Below are positions 1 through 11,066 of a DNA stretch of 64,000 nt, piece after piece. Source of the DNA: Frigoribacterium sp. Leaf8 (GTDB taxonomy: Bacteria > Actinomycetota > Actinomycetes > Actinomycetales > Microbacteriaceae); assembly GCF_001421165.1 (NCBI RefSeq), contig NZ_LMKB01000005.1:793631-857630 (forward strand), in the 5' to 3' direction. Under the pieces are notes generated by a model. The model saw only the letters and a program-made list of their open reading frames with translations, searched no databases and was not told the DNA's origin. Every line of letters begins with the position of its first letter. Position 1 is the stretch's first letter. The position numbers and the translations under genes were made by a program.

Positions 1-201
1 TCGCGACAGGGTCATGGAGAGCCGGTCGGCCACGACCGAGTCGCCGGTGGCGGTCTTCAGCGCCGACAGTTGCCCGGCCCCCGACTGGTACAGGCGGACG
101 AGCTCGTCTGCCTCGGGCCCGCTCAGTCGCCCGCGCCGGGCGAGGCGCTCGAGCTCGGCCCAGTCGTGGCCGTGAGCGGCGGCGTAGGCGTCGATGTCCA
201 T
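1..201 (-). CDS. SpoIIM-like membrane protein, N-terminal fragment
   Basis: Only the first 67 codons are in the window; the frame stays open through base 1, so the gene runs off the left edge. The visible part begins MDIDAYAAAHGHDWAELERL and continues as a soluble helical segment (LSGPEADELVRLYQ). This resembles the N-terminus of actinobacterial stage II sporulation protein M (DUF95) proteins, which normally carry several membrane helices further on, outside this window. It is divergent from an RDD-family gene, with only 18 bases between the two start codons, a pairing common in actinobacteria. The role in non-sporulating species is unknown. The family call rests on the N-terminal pattern and the neighbour. 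Confidence 0.7.
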   Translation of the reverse strand, partial: MDIDAYAAAHGHDWAELERLARRGRLSGPEADELVRLYQSGAGQLSALKTATGDSVVADRLSMTLSR

Positions 202-210
202 TCTGCTTAG

Positions 211-216
211 ATACTA
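211..216 (-). promoter_or_regulatory. Putative -10 box for the SpoIIM-like gene
   Basis: On the minus strand this reads TAGTAT, nine bases before the ATG at 201. It lies in the 18-base gap between two divergent start codons, so the RDD promoter must use overlapping bases and the -35 regions must lie inside the opposite gene. Confidence 0.4.
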
Positions 217-219
217 GGC

Positions 220-1104
220 ATGTCCCGCACGAAGGCACGAGGCGCCTCCCCGGTGGTGCTGCGACCCGACCAGGTCGAGGCCTTCACGGCGGGTGGGGAC
301 GAACTGGTCACGGGCGAGGCGGTCGCTCTCGACCTCCGACCGACGAGCTTCGTGTTGCGCGCGGCCGGGGTGCTCATCGACTACCTGGCCTACGCCCTGC
401 TGCTCGTCGGTGCGTTGGTGCTCGTCTCGTTGCTGAACGACGGCGGGGTGCTCGACGACGCCCTGTCACAGGCGTTCCTCGTGGCGTCGATCGCCATCTG
501 CTTCATCGTCGTGCCGACGGTGGTCGAGACCGCGAGCCACGGGCGGTCCCTGGGCAGACTCGCCGTGGGCGCGCGCATCGTCCGCACCGACGGAGGGGCG
601 ATCGGCCTGCGCCACGCCCTCACCCGAGCGCTGGTGGGGCTGCTCGAGATCGTGTTCACCAGTGGCGGCCTGGCCGTCGTCGTCGCCCTGCTGAACGGCT
701 CGTCGCGGCGTCTCGGCGACCTCATGGCCGGCACGTACAGTCGCAACGAACGCGTGCCCAAGGCCGCTCACGTGGTCTACGGCGTGCCGGCGCACCTGCA
801 GGGGTGGGCCGAGATCGCGGACGTGGGGCGCCTGCCCGACGGCCTGGCCCGTCGCATCGCGTCGTTCCTGCAGCAGGCGCCGCAGCTCTCCCCGGCCAGT
901 CGGCGACGCGTCGCCGACGAGTTGGCGGCCGAGACCACGCCCTACGTCTCGCCCGTGCCGTCCGGCGACCCGGAGTTCCTCCTGGCCGGCGTCTCGGCGC
1001 TCCGGCGTCGGCGTGAGTCCGCCGCCCTGGCTCGCGAGTCCGCGTTGCTCGATCGCCTCACCCCGGCGCTGACCGAGACGGTCCGGGGCTTCCCCCGGCG
1101 CTGA
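220..1104 (+). CDS. RDD family membrane protein
   Basis: A 294-residue protein with an RDD domain at about residues 45-170. Three hydrophobic segments are visible (around 47-72, 85-105 and 140-160). Family residues include the Asp in AAGVLIDYLAY, the Arg-rich RSLGRLAVGARIV stretch and SRRLGDLMAGTY. The C-terminal 110 residues are soluble and Arg/Ala rich. RDD proteins are small membrane proteins of uncertain function, some linked to ion or osmotic homeostasis. It is divergent from the SpoIIM-like gene, as in many actinobacteria. The ATG at 220 follows the AT-rich spacer directly and has no clear Shine-Dalgarno, so the mRNA may be leaderless. Confidence 0.85.
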   Translation: MSRTKARGASPVVLRPDQVEAFTAGGDELVTGEAVALDLRPTSFVLRAAGVLIDYLAYALLLVGALVLVSLLNDGGVLDDALSQAFLVASIAICFIVVPTVVETASHGRSLGRLAVGARIVRTDGGAIGLRHALTRALVGLLEIVFTSGGLAVVVALLNGSSRRLGDLMAGTYSRNERVPKAAHVVYGVPAHLQGWAEIADVGRLPDGLARRIASFLQQAPQLSPASRRRVADELAAETTPYVSPVPSGDPEFLLAGVSALRRRRESAALARESALLDRLTPALTETVRGFPRR

Positions 1105-1134
1105 CCCGCGTCGCCGCCGACCCCGGCCTCCGCG

Positions 1135-1449
1135 TCAGGACCGGACGAGCCTCGCGATCGCCGCCGAGGCCTCGCGGACCTTGGCGTCCGCGACGTCGCC
1201 TCCCTCTCGGGCCGCCTGGGCGACGCAGTGGGCGAGGTGGTCCTCGAGCAACTGGAGCGCCACGGTCTCGAGGGCACGGGTCGCCGCACTGACCTGCGTC
1301 AGGACGTCGATGCAGTACGTGTCGTCCTCGACCATGCGCTGGATGCCCCGGACCTGGCCCTCGGCGCGGCGGAGACGCTTGACGATCTGTTCCTTGTCGC
1401 CGCTGTAGCCGACGTGCGTCGCCGTCGCGTGCTCACCCTGCTGCGCCAC
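1135..1449 (-). CDS. csoR: CsoR-type copper-sensing repressor
   Basis: A 104-residue all-alpha repressor of the CsoR/RcnR family. The Cu(I)-binding Cys-His-Cys set is visible: Cys in DDTYCIDVLTQ, then His and Cys in LLEDHLAHCVAQA. KRLRRAEGQVRGIQRM is the family DNA-binding N-terminal helix. I chose the GTG at 1447-1449 because a strong AGGAGG site sits just before it; the frame is open further upstream but reads as low-complexity non-protein sequence. Established knowledge: apo-CsoR represses copper-efflux genes and copper releases it. No copA or copZ gene lies beside it here; the next minus-strand gene upstream is a phosphomannomutase. A consensus operator overlaps its own promoter, so autoregulation is likely. 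Confidence 0.9.
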   Translation of the reverse strand: MAQQGEHATATHVGYSGDKEQIVKRLRRAEGQVRGIQRMVEDDTYCIDVLTQVSAATRALETVALQLLEDHLAHCVAQAAREGGDVADAKVREASAAIARLVRS

Positions 1450-1503
1450 CCGCGCCTCCTCGTGTGTCGTCCGGTCACGCCGTGTCGACCGGTCCCGCCA
1501 GGA

Positions 1504-1518
1504 TACCCCCAGGGGGTA
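1504..1518. promoter_or_regulatory. CsoR operator (copper box)
   Basis: TACCCCCAGGGGGTA is a perfect 15-base inverted repeat about 55 bases upstream of the csoR start. It matches the C/G-run palindrome flanked by TA known for CsoR operators. On the minus strand it overlaps a plausible -10, TATCCT (1500-1505 on the plus strand), so CsoR binding would block csoR transcription. Confidence 0.75.
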
Positions 1519-1553
1519 ACCGCTCCGCCCGCCCGGCCGCACCCGGCCGACCG

Positions 1554-2975
1554 TCAGCCGCGGATCAGCCCGAGCACGTCGTCGCGGACGCGCTCCATGC
1601 CGGCGGGCGTCGCCGCCTCGGCGTTGAGGCGCAGCAGCGGCTCGGTGTTCGACGGCCGGACGTTGAACCACCAGAACCCGTCGTCGGACGAACCACTGAC
1701 CGTGAGGCCGTCGAGCTCGTCGAACTCGCCGACCCCGGTGTAGGCCTCGACGATGCGGGCGTACGCCGCCGGCACGTCGGTGACGGTCGAGTTGATCTCG
1801 CCGCTCGCCGCGTAGGGCGTGTACCGGTCGGTCAGGGTCGAGAGGGGCTCGGCCTGCGACCCGAACTCGGCCAGGACGTGCATGGCGGCCAACATGCCGT
1901 TGTCGGCGCTCCAGAAGTCACGGAAGTAGTAGTGCGCCGAGTGCTCGCCCCCGAAGATCGCCCCGGTCGCCCGCATCTCGTCCTTGATGAGCGAGTGGCC
2001 GACGCGGGTGCGCACCGGCGTCGCGCCGGCCGCCTCGATGGCCTCGGGCACCGCGCGGGACGTGATGAGGTTGTGGATCACCGAGATCTCGACGTCGGGC
2101 TCGGCGGCCCGGACGCGCGCGATCTCGCGGACGGCGACGATCGCCGCCACGGCCGACGGGGTCACGGCGTCACCCTTCTCGTCGACGACGAAGCAGCGGT
2201 CGGCGTCGCCGTCGAACGCGAGGCCCAGGTCGGCCCCGTGCTCGAGGACGGCCTTCTGCAGGTCGACGAGGTTGGCCGGGTCGAGGGGGTTGGCCTCGTG
2301 GTTCGGGAAGGTGCCGTCGAGTTCGAAGTACAGCGGGACGATCTCGATCGGCAGCTCAGGCAGCCCGGCGGCCTCGCCCAGCACGGCCGGGACGGTGAGC
2401 CCGCCCATGCCGTTGCCGGCGTCGACGACGACCTTGATGGGCCGGATGCCCGCGAGGTCCACGAGACCGCGGAGGTACGCGGCGTAGCCCGGCAACGCGT
2501 CGTGCTCCCGCACGGCGCCCGGCTCGGCGACGGCCTCGATGCCGTCGGCCAGGAACGAGGAGGCGCGGTCACGGATCGAGGACAGCCCCGTGTCGAGGCT
2601 GATGCCCTGGGCGCCGGCCCTGCTCATCTTGATGCCGTTGTAGGTGGCCGGGTTGTGGCTCGCGGTGAACATGGCCGCCGGGGCGTCGAGCGAGCCGGAG
2701 GCGAAGTACGACTCGTCGGTCGAGCACAGGCCGAGGGCGACCACGTTCGCACCCCGGGCCCGGGCCCCGCGGGCGAAGGCCTCGGCGAAGCCCGGCGAGG
2801 AGTCCCGCATGTCGTGACCCACGACCAGGTCGTGGCCGGCGCCGTCGATCTCGTCGGCGAAGGCCGCACCGAAGGCCTCGACCACCTCGTCGGTGAGCTG
2901 GGTGCCCACCAGTCCCCGGACGTCGTAGGTCTTGACGAAGGCGGTCAGGTCGACGGGGGCGTTCTCAGAGGTCAT
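1554..2975 (-). CDS. manB: Phosphomannomutase/phosphoglucomutase
   Basis: A 473-residue alpha-D-phosphohexomutase interconverting hexose 6-phosphate and 1-phosphate; the likely main role is Man-6-P to Man-1-P for GDP-mannose. Visible motifs: the phosphoserine loop TASHNPATYNGIK, the metal loop FDGDADRC, the sugar-binding GGEHSAH, and the phosphate-binding RPSNTEPLLRL near the C-terminus. Length is normal for the bacterial PMM/PGM family. Its start overlaps the end of the DUF3499 gene by 11 bases, implying coupled translation. The DUF3499-manB pairing, with manA and whiB close by, matches the conserved actinobacterial arrangement also found in mycobacteria. A larger phosphosugar mutase is encoded at 57.4 kb. 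Confidence 0.92.
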   Translation of the reverse strand: MTSENAPVDLTAFVKTYDVRGLVGTQLTDEVVEAFGAAFADEIDGAGHDLVVGHDMRDSSPGFAEAFARGARARGANVVALGLCSTDESYFASGSLDAPAAMFTASHNPATYNGIKMSRAGAQGISLDTGLSSIRDRASSFLADGIEAVAEPGAVREHDALPGYAAYLRGLVDLAGIRPIKVVVDAGNGMGGLTVPAVLGEAAGLPELPIEIVPLYFELDGTFPNHEANPLDPANLVDLQKAVLEHGADLGLAFDGDADRCFVVDEKGDAVTPSAVAAIVAVREIARVRAAEPDVEISVIHNLITSRAVPEAIEAAGATPVRTRVGHSLIKDEMRATGAIFGGEHSAHYYFRDFWSADNGMLAAMHVLAEFGSQAEPLSTLTDRYTPYAASGEINSTVTDVPAAYARIVEAYTGVGEFDELDGLTVSGSSDDGFWWFNVRPSNTEPLLRLNAEAATPAGMERVRDDVLGLIRG

Positions 2976-3177
2976 GACCCAAAACTACCCGGCGCAGGAC
3001 CTCCCAGCCCTGCGGGACCGACAACGAGCCCGCGTGGCGGGCGCACAGGTCGTAGCCGTGCGGCTCGACGCGGTCGCTCAAGGGCCCGACCACGACCATC
3101 GAGTCGGCGTACACGTAGGTCAGCGTGGCGACGGCCTCGTCGTGGCACGTCACCTTGCTGCAGGGTCGACCGTTCAT
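2965..3177 (-). CDS. DUF3499 family protein
   Basis: A 70-residue actinobacterial protein with a Cys/His set that could bind zinc: CSKVTCHDEA at the N-terminus and YDLCARHAGSL in the middle. It is small, soluble and of unknown function; the family is conserved next to phosphomannomutase in actinobacteria. The stop overlaps the start of manB by 11 bases. A possible -10 (GATAGT on the minus strand, about 3190-3195) lies upstream of the ATG at 3177. It is divergent from the metallopeptidase-family gene at 3249. Confidence is high that it is a real gene, but no biochemical role can be given. Confidence 0.85.
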   Translation of the reverse strand: MNGRPCSKVTCHDEAVATLTYVYADSMVVVGPLSDRVEPHGYDLCARHAGSLSVPQGWEVLRRVVLGHDL

Positions 3178-3210
3178 CTGCCCGACAGACTATCGCGAGG
3201 GTCCTCGGGG

Positions 3211-3229
3211 GCCGACCCGCGCCTCCTGG
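3211..3229. repeat. Intergenic copy of the CGCGCCTCCT repeat
   Basis: A 19-base stretch between two divergent genes, containing CGCGCCTCCT at 3218-3227. The same 19 bases recur exactly at 8052-8070. It belongs to the window-wide over-represented 10-mer. Confidence 0.8.
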
Positions 3230-3236
3230 GCGGGCC

Positions 3237-3242
3237 TACGAT
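3237..3242 (+). promoter_or_regulatory. -10 box, leaderless start of metallopeptidase-family gene
   Basis: TACGAT ends six bases before the ATG at 3249, the TANNNT spacing typical of actinobacterial leaderless transcripts. Confidence 0.5.
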
Positions 3243-3248
3243 GGGTTG

Positions 3249-3698
3249 ATGAGCAGGCCCCGCCGCGCACGCGTCACCGACCGTTCCCGTCGGCGCGACC
3301 GCCATGGACGCGGGCTGCGGTCGTCCGCCGCCGGGCCCCACCTGCCCTTCCTGCGGACGAGGGTCGACCTCTTCGACGACATCGTCGCCGCCACCGCCGA
3401 CTACCTCCGCGAGGCGTGGCCCGACGAGCTCGCCGACACGTCGTTCGAGGTCGCCGGCCTCCCCGCCGAACCGGACCGCACCCGGGTCGAACGGTGGTCC
3501 GTCGACCGGGCCGCCGGCCGGGTCGTGCTGTACCGCCTGCCGATCGAACGGCTCGCCCCCTCGCACGACCGGCGGGGGGCCGCCGAGGACGAATGGAACC
3601 ACCGGGTGCTCGTCGAGGGCTACGTGTTCCGGGCCGTCGCGGACCTCCTCGGCAAGGACCCGTGGGAGCTCGCTCCCGACCGCTGGCGCGACGGCTGA
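3249..3698 (+). CDS. Metallopeptidase-family protein (zincin-like, no HExxH seen)
   Basis: A 149-residue protein resembling mycobacterial Rv3259 and other zincin-like metallopeptidase-family proteins. The basic N-terminus is followed by the domain at about 35-145, with family features VVLYRLPIER and a C-terminal VADLLGKDPWELAPDRW. The usual HExxH zinc motif is not visible: the equivalent helix reads RVLVEGYVFRAVADLL, so catalytic activity is doubtful. The frame is open far upstream, but the ATG at 3249 sits six bases after a TACGAT box and begins the recognisable protein. Its position beside DUF3499, phosphomannomutase and whiB is the conserved actinobacterial context. Confidence 0.75.
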   Translation: MSRPRRARVTDRSRRRDRHGRGLRSSAAGPHLPFLRTRVDLFDDIVAATADYLREAWPDELADTSFEVAGLPAEPDRTRVERWSVDRAAGRVVLYRLPIERLAPSHDRRGAAEDEWNHRVLVEGYVFRAVADLLGKDPWELAPDRWRDG

Positions 3699-3720
3699 CG
3701 CGCGACGGGGTCGTCGAGGT

Positions 3721-3743
3721 CGTCGGGGCGTGTGCCCCCGACG
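3721..3743. terminator. Short hairpin between convergent genes
   Basis: CGTCGGGG and CCCCGACG form an 8-bp stem with a 7-base loop, ending just before the stop codon of the DUF5719 gene. There is no T-tract, so this is a weak call. Confidence 0.35.
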
Positions 3744-7983
<4,240 letters not shown>

Positions 7984-8051
7984 GACTCGTGCAGCCTAGG
8001 TCGCACCGGCGCGGGCACCGGCTCGGCGCGCCGACGCGACGGGCGAGACGT

Positions 8052-8070
8052 GCCGACCCGCGCCTCCTGG
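8052..8070. repeat. CGCGCCTCCT repeat, second exact 19-base copy
   Basis: Identical to 3211-3229. With the inverted copy at 8137-8154 it forms a 14-base inverted repeat about 70 bases apart, filling the space between the glycosyltransferase start and the whiB stop. Confidence 0.8.
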
Positions 8071-8136
8071 TCCCCGCGGCCTCGGGCCATCACGACGGAA
8101 CGGCACCGACCCGGAGGGGTCGATGCCGTCGGAAGC

Positions 8137-8154
8137 CGAGGAGGCGCGGGTCAG
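8137..8154. repeat. AGGAGGCGCG repeat overlapping the whiB stop codon
   Basis: CGAGGAGGCGCGGGTCAG includes the whiB stop (TCA on this strand, 8151-8153). The same 18 bases occur at 62608-62625, where they also overlap a stop codon, that of cytidine deaminase. Confidence 0.8.
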
Positions 8155-8483
8155 GCCCGCTTGCGGAGCTTGCGACGCTCGCGCTCGGACAGCCCGCCCC
8201 AGATGCCGAAGCGCTCGTCGTTCTGCAGGGCGTACTCGAGGCACTGGGCCCGGACGTCGCAGGAGGCGCAGATCTTCTTGGCGTCGCGCGTGGAGCCGCC
8301 CTTCTCGGGGAAGAACGCCTCGGGATCGGTCTGGGCGCAGAGCGAGTCCGCCTGCCAGGCCAGCTGGTTCTCGTCGTCGGCGACGATGGTGCGCGACGAC
8401 GATCCGATGCCGGGGACGCCCAGCTGGATCGGGTCGACGTGCCAGTTGTCCGGGACGCCGGCGCGGTTCTCGTGGATGCCCAC
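8151..8483 (-). CDS. whiB: WhiB family iron-sulfur transcription factor (WhiB2/WhmD type)
   Basis: A 110-residue WhiB protein. The four cluster cysteines are present: Cys in SLCAQTDPEAFF, then KKICASCDVRAQCLEYAL (C-x2-C-x5-C). The turn GIWGGLSERERRKLRKRA and basic tail are complete. The PEAFFPEKGG block is typical of WhiB2/WhmD, which governs septation and division genes in mycobacteria and Streptomyces. I chose the GTG at 8481-8483 because a GAGGGGAG site precedes it; an ATG at 8555 in frame would add 24 unconserved residues lying over the promoter. Nearby galE, manA and manB repeat the mycobacterial whiB2 neighbourhood. A 24-base near-perfect palindrome overlaps its promoter. Confidence 0.92.
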   Translation of the reverse strand: MGIHENRAGVPDNWHVDPIQLGVPGIGSSSRTIVADDENQLAWQADSLCAQTDPEAFFPEKGGSTRDAKKICASCDVRAQCLEYALQNDERFGIWGGLSERERRKLRKRA

Positions 8484-8528
8484 AGCGCATCTCCCCTCGT
8501 GTCGATCGCCCGTGAATGTACGCGACAA

Positions 8529-8552
8529 GGTAATTACACCGGTGTCATTACC
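8529..8552. promoter_or_regulatory. 24-base near-perfect palindrome in the whiB promoter
   Basis: The arms GGTAATTACACC and GGTGTCATTACC are complementary at every position except one symmetric pair. The element covers the -10 and most of the spacer of the proposed whiB promoter, where a dimeric regulator would block RNA polymerase. The core contains GACAC/GTGT, reminiscent of WhiA (GACAC) sites; it resembles a BldD box but with different centre spacing. Regulator unknown. Confidence 0.6.
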
Positions 8553-8562
8553 CATCCGTCAA
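8533..8562 (-). promoter_or_regulatory. Proposed whiB promoter
   Basis: On the minus strand TTGACG (8557-8562) and TGTAAT (8533-8538) are separated by 18 bases, close to the sigma-70-type consensus. The start site would lie about 40 bases before the GTG of whiB. Confidence 0.55.
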
Positions 8563-8668
8563 GTCGAGGGCCAATAAACCCTCCACCCCCCGATCAGGGG
8601 CAAGGGAGCCCCGGCGTGTCGGGGGACGTTTCGACGGGAACGGGTGATGTCGGGTACGTGGCGGACGG

Positions 8669-9628
8669 TCAACCGCGAGGCGCGGCCTGCCAGGCGCTGG
8701 TGACCATCTCGAGCAGCGTGTGCCGCATCTCCCAGTCGAGGTCGCGCGCCGCCAGGCTGCCGTCGGCGACGATGCGGTCGGGGTCGCCGGGACGACGCGG
8801 GGCGATCTCGGGCGTGAAGTCGATGCCGGTGCCCTCGCGCATCGCGGTCATGATCTCGGCGACCGAGACGCCGCCGCCCGAACCGAGGTTGTAGGCCGGC
8901 TCGACCGGCTCGCCCGCGTCCAGTCGGCGGGCCGCCGCGACGTGCGAGACCGCCAGGTCGGCGACGTGGACGTAGTCGCGGACGCACGTCCCGTCGGGGG
9001 TGTCGTAGTCGTCGCCGTTGATGCGCGGGACGCGGCCCTCGGCGAGCGCGGCGAAGACGAGCGGGAAGAGGTTGTGCGGGCTGGCGTCCCAGAGGTCGGG
9101 CCGACCCGAACCCACGACGTTGAAGTAGCGCAGGCTGGTGTGGCGCAGGCCTTCGGCCACCCCCTGGTCGCGCAGCAGCCACTCGCCGATCAGCTTGCTC
9201 TCGCCGTAGGGGGACGCGGGTGCCTTGGGCGTGTCCTCGGTGACGAGCTCGGTCGGCGGCGTGCCGTAGACGGCCGCGCTGGACGAGAACACGATCCGGT
9301 CGACGCCCCGGCTCGACATGGCCTCGAGGAGGCGGGCGGTCCCCGTGACGTTCTGGTCGTAGGTGTGCAACGGCCGCTGGACCGAGACCCCGGCGTACTT
9401 GTAGCCCGCGACGTGGACGACGCCGGTCACGCCGTGCCGGTCGATGGTCTGCTCGATCAGCTCGCGGTCGAGGAGGGAACCCCGGACGAACGGGACGTCG
9501 GCGGGCACGAAGGCCTCGAGGCCGGACGAGAGGTCGTCCAGGACGACCGCGTCGATGCCCGCCCCCGTGAGCTCGCGGACGACGTGAGAACCGATGTACC
9601 CGGCACCGCCGGTGACCAACCATGACAT
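8669..9628 (-). CDS. galE: UDP-glucose 4-epimerase
   Basis: A 319-residue extended short-chain dehydrogenase that interconverts UDP-glucose and UDP-galactose. The NAD-binding GGAGYIGSH is at the N-terminus; the catalytic Ser-Tyr-Lys set appears as FSSSAAVYG and SPYGESK; later VRDYVHVADLA and AYNLGSGGG are typical GalE blocks. Length is slightly short for the family (about 330) but no domain is missing. It lies on the same strand as, and upstream of, whiB and downstream of manA. UDP-Gal would feed the polysaccharide genes to the right. The start ATG is at 9626-9628. Confidence 0.92.
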   Translation of the reverse strand: MSWLVTGGAGYIGSHVVRELTGAGIDAVVLDDLSSGLEAFVPADVPFVRGSLLDRELIEQTIDRHGVTGVVHVAGYKYAGVSVQRPLHTYDQNVTGTARLLEAMSSRGVDRIVFSSSAAVYGTPPTELVTEDTPKAPASPYGESKLIGEWLLRDQGVAEGLRHTSLRYFNVVGSGRPDLWDASPHNLFPLVFAALAEGRVPRINGDDYDTPDGTCVRDYVHVADLAVSHVAAARRLDAGEPVEPAYNLGSGGGVSVAEIMTAMREGTGIDFTPEIAPRRPGDPDRIVADGSLAARDLDWEMRHTLLEMVTSAWQAAPRG

Positions 9629-9744
9629 GGGGCCAACCTATCGGGTGCCCGACGGGTCACGGGTGCCAGCACGAGCGCCGGGTGGGGCGCGCGGAGCCGG
9701 ACGTCACGCGGAGCGGACGGCTCCACCCGGCCGCTCGGCCCGGC

Positions 9745-10911
9745 TCAGGCCGGCGTCGCCACGTAGGCGGTGCCGCCGCCGGTCATCGCGAGTCGGACCT
9801 CGTCGGGGGTGACGAACGCGGACTCGCCACGACCGAGCCGGATGGTGCCGTCCTGACCCTTGACGTGGACCTCTCCGGCGGTGACCAGGACGATGCTCGG
9901 ACCGCCGATCTCGACGACGGCCCCCGGACCCTCGGCGTCGACCCGCAGCATGGCGAAGCCCGTGCCGGGAGGCGCGAAGCGCTCGACCCCCCGGGCGACC
10001 GTGGTCGGGTCGAGACGGGGGACGGGCAGTGGTTCGAAGTCGAGCACCTTCAGCAGCTCGGGGACGTCCACGTGCTTGGGGGTCAAGCCGCCGCGCAGCA
10101 CGTTGTCGGAGGGCGCCATGAGCTCGACGCCGAAGCCGCCCAGGTAGGCGTGCACGTTGCCGGCGGGCAGGAACAGCGCCTCCCCGGCACGCAGCGTCAC
10201 CCGGTTGAGCAACAGCGAGACGACCACGCCGGGGTCGCCGGGGTAGCGCTCGGCCAGGTCGACGACCGTGGCGATGCCCGCGCCGTCCGCCCGGTGGGCG
10301 GCGGCGAGTTCGCTCACCGCCGCGATGGCCGCGGACGAGTCGTCGTCGCCCTGGAAGAGGAAGGCCAGGGTCGACCGCAGGGACTCGGCCAGGTGTCGGC
10401 GGAGCAGGTCGAGGCGCCCCGAGCCGTCGTCGAGGAGGTCGAGGTCGGCCAGGGTCCGGGCCGGCTCGCGGAACCCGCAGAGGGCGTCGAAGGTGTCGCT
10501 CAACGCCACGATGATCTCGGGCTTGGCCGAGGAGTCCTTGTAGTTGCGCTCGGGGGCGTCGAGCGGGATGCCCGCGGCGTCCTCGCGCGCGAAGCCCTCG
10601 CGGGCCTGCTCGGGGGTGGGGTGCGCCTGGATGGACAGCGGGCCGTCGGCCGCGAGCAACTTCAGCAGGAACGGCAGGTGGTCCCGGTCGCGGCCGAGCG
10701 CCCTGCCCGGCTCGGCGGCGAACCAGTCGGCGAGGGTGTCGGCACCACCCACGACCGCCGGGGCGACGACGACGCTCGGCGAACCCGGGTGCGCACCGAG
10801 CCACAGCTCGGCCTCGGGGCGGCCGCTCGGTCGACGACCGAGCAGGTCGGCGATGGCCGTCGTCGAGCCCCAGGCGTAGTCGCGGGGCGTGTTGGTGATG
10901 GCGAGGAACAT
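9745..10911 (-). CDS. manA: Mannose-6-phosphate isomerase, type I
   Basis: A 388-residue cupin-fold, zinc-dependent isomerase linking fructose-6-P and mannose-6-P. Visible motifs: the N-terminal DYAWGS, AELWLGAHPGSP, the zinc-binding IQAHPTPEQAREGF, and EIIVALSDTFDALCGFR. The second cupin half contains LFLPAGNVHAYLGGFGVELM. A plausible AGGT Shine-Dalgarno precedes the ATG. It provides Man-6-P for ManB, so manA, manB and the polyprenol-mannose-type synthase at 15 kb form a mannosylation supply line. It is divergent from the acyl-CoA dehydrogenase gene. Confidence 0.92.
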   Translation of the reverse strand: MFLAITNTPRDYAWGSTTAIADLLGRRPSGRPEAELWLGAHPGSPSVVVAPAVVGGADTLADWFAAEPGRALGRDRDHLPFLLKLLAADGPLSIQAHPTPEQAREGFAREDAAGIPLDAPERNYKDSSAKPEIIVALSDTFDALCGFREPARTLADLDLLDDGSGRLDLLRRHLAESLRSTLAFLFQGDDDSSAAIAAVSELAAAHRADGAGIATVVDLAERYPGDPGVVVSLLLNRVTLRAGEALFLPAGNVHAYLGGFGVELMAPSDNVLRGGLTPKHVDVPELLKVLDFEPLPVPRLDPTTVARGVERFAPPGTGFAMLRVDAEGPGAVVEIGGPSIVLVTAGEVHVKGQDGTIRLGRGESAFVTPDEVRLAMTGGGTAYVATPA

Positions 10912-11004
10912 GGCTTTACCTGCTTGTCGGAGGTCGTGCTTGGTCGCCCCCTACAAAGCGGTGAGGTCGACGACGCCGGGGCGTTGATCAAAGCTACCAA
11001 CCCC

Positions 11005-11033
11005 TTGGCGGCGGCTGGGGCGCTGCCTAGGCT
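11005..11033 (+). promoter_or_regulatory. Promoter of the acyl-CoA dehydrogenase gene
   Basis: TTGGCG (11005-11010) and TAGGCT (11028-11033) are 17 bases apart, with the ATG 33 bases after the -10. Confidence 0.5.
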
Positions 11034-11066
11034 CCTGTCGTCCCGACACGAAGCAATGGAGCACGG

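Noticed and set aside
1464-3248. A long N-terminal extension of the metallopeptidase-family gene
   Set aside because: The extension is antisense to phosphomannomutase and DUF3499; a TACGAT box and ATG at 3249 give the natural start.
8484-8555. An upstream ATG start for WhiB at 8555
   Set aside because: It would place 24 extra unconserved residues over the promoter palindrome; the GTG at 8483 has a ribosome site and begins the conserved protein.
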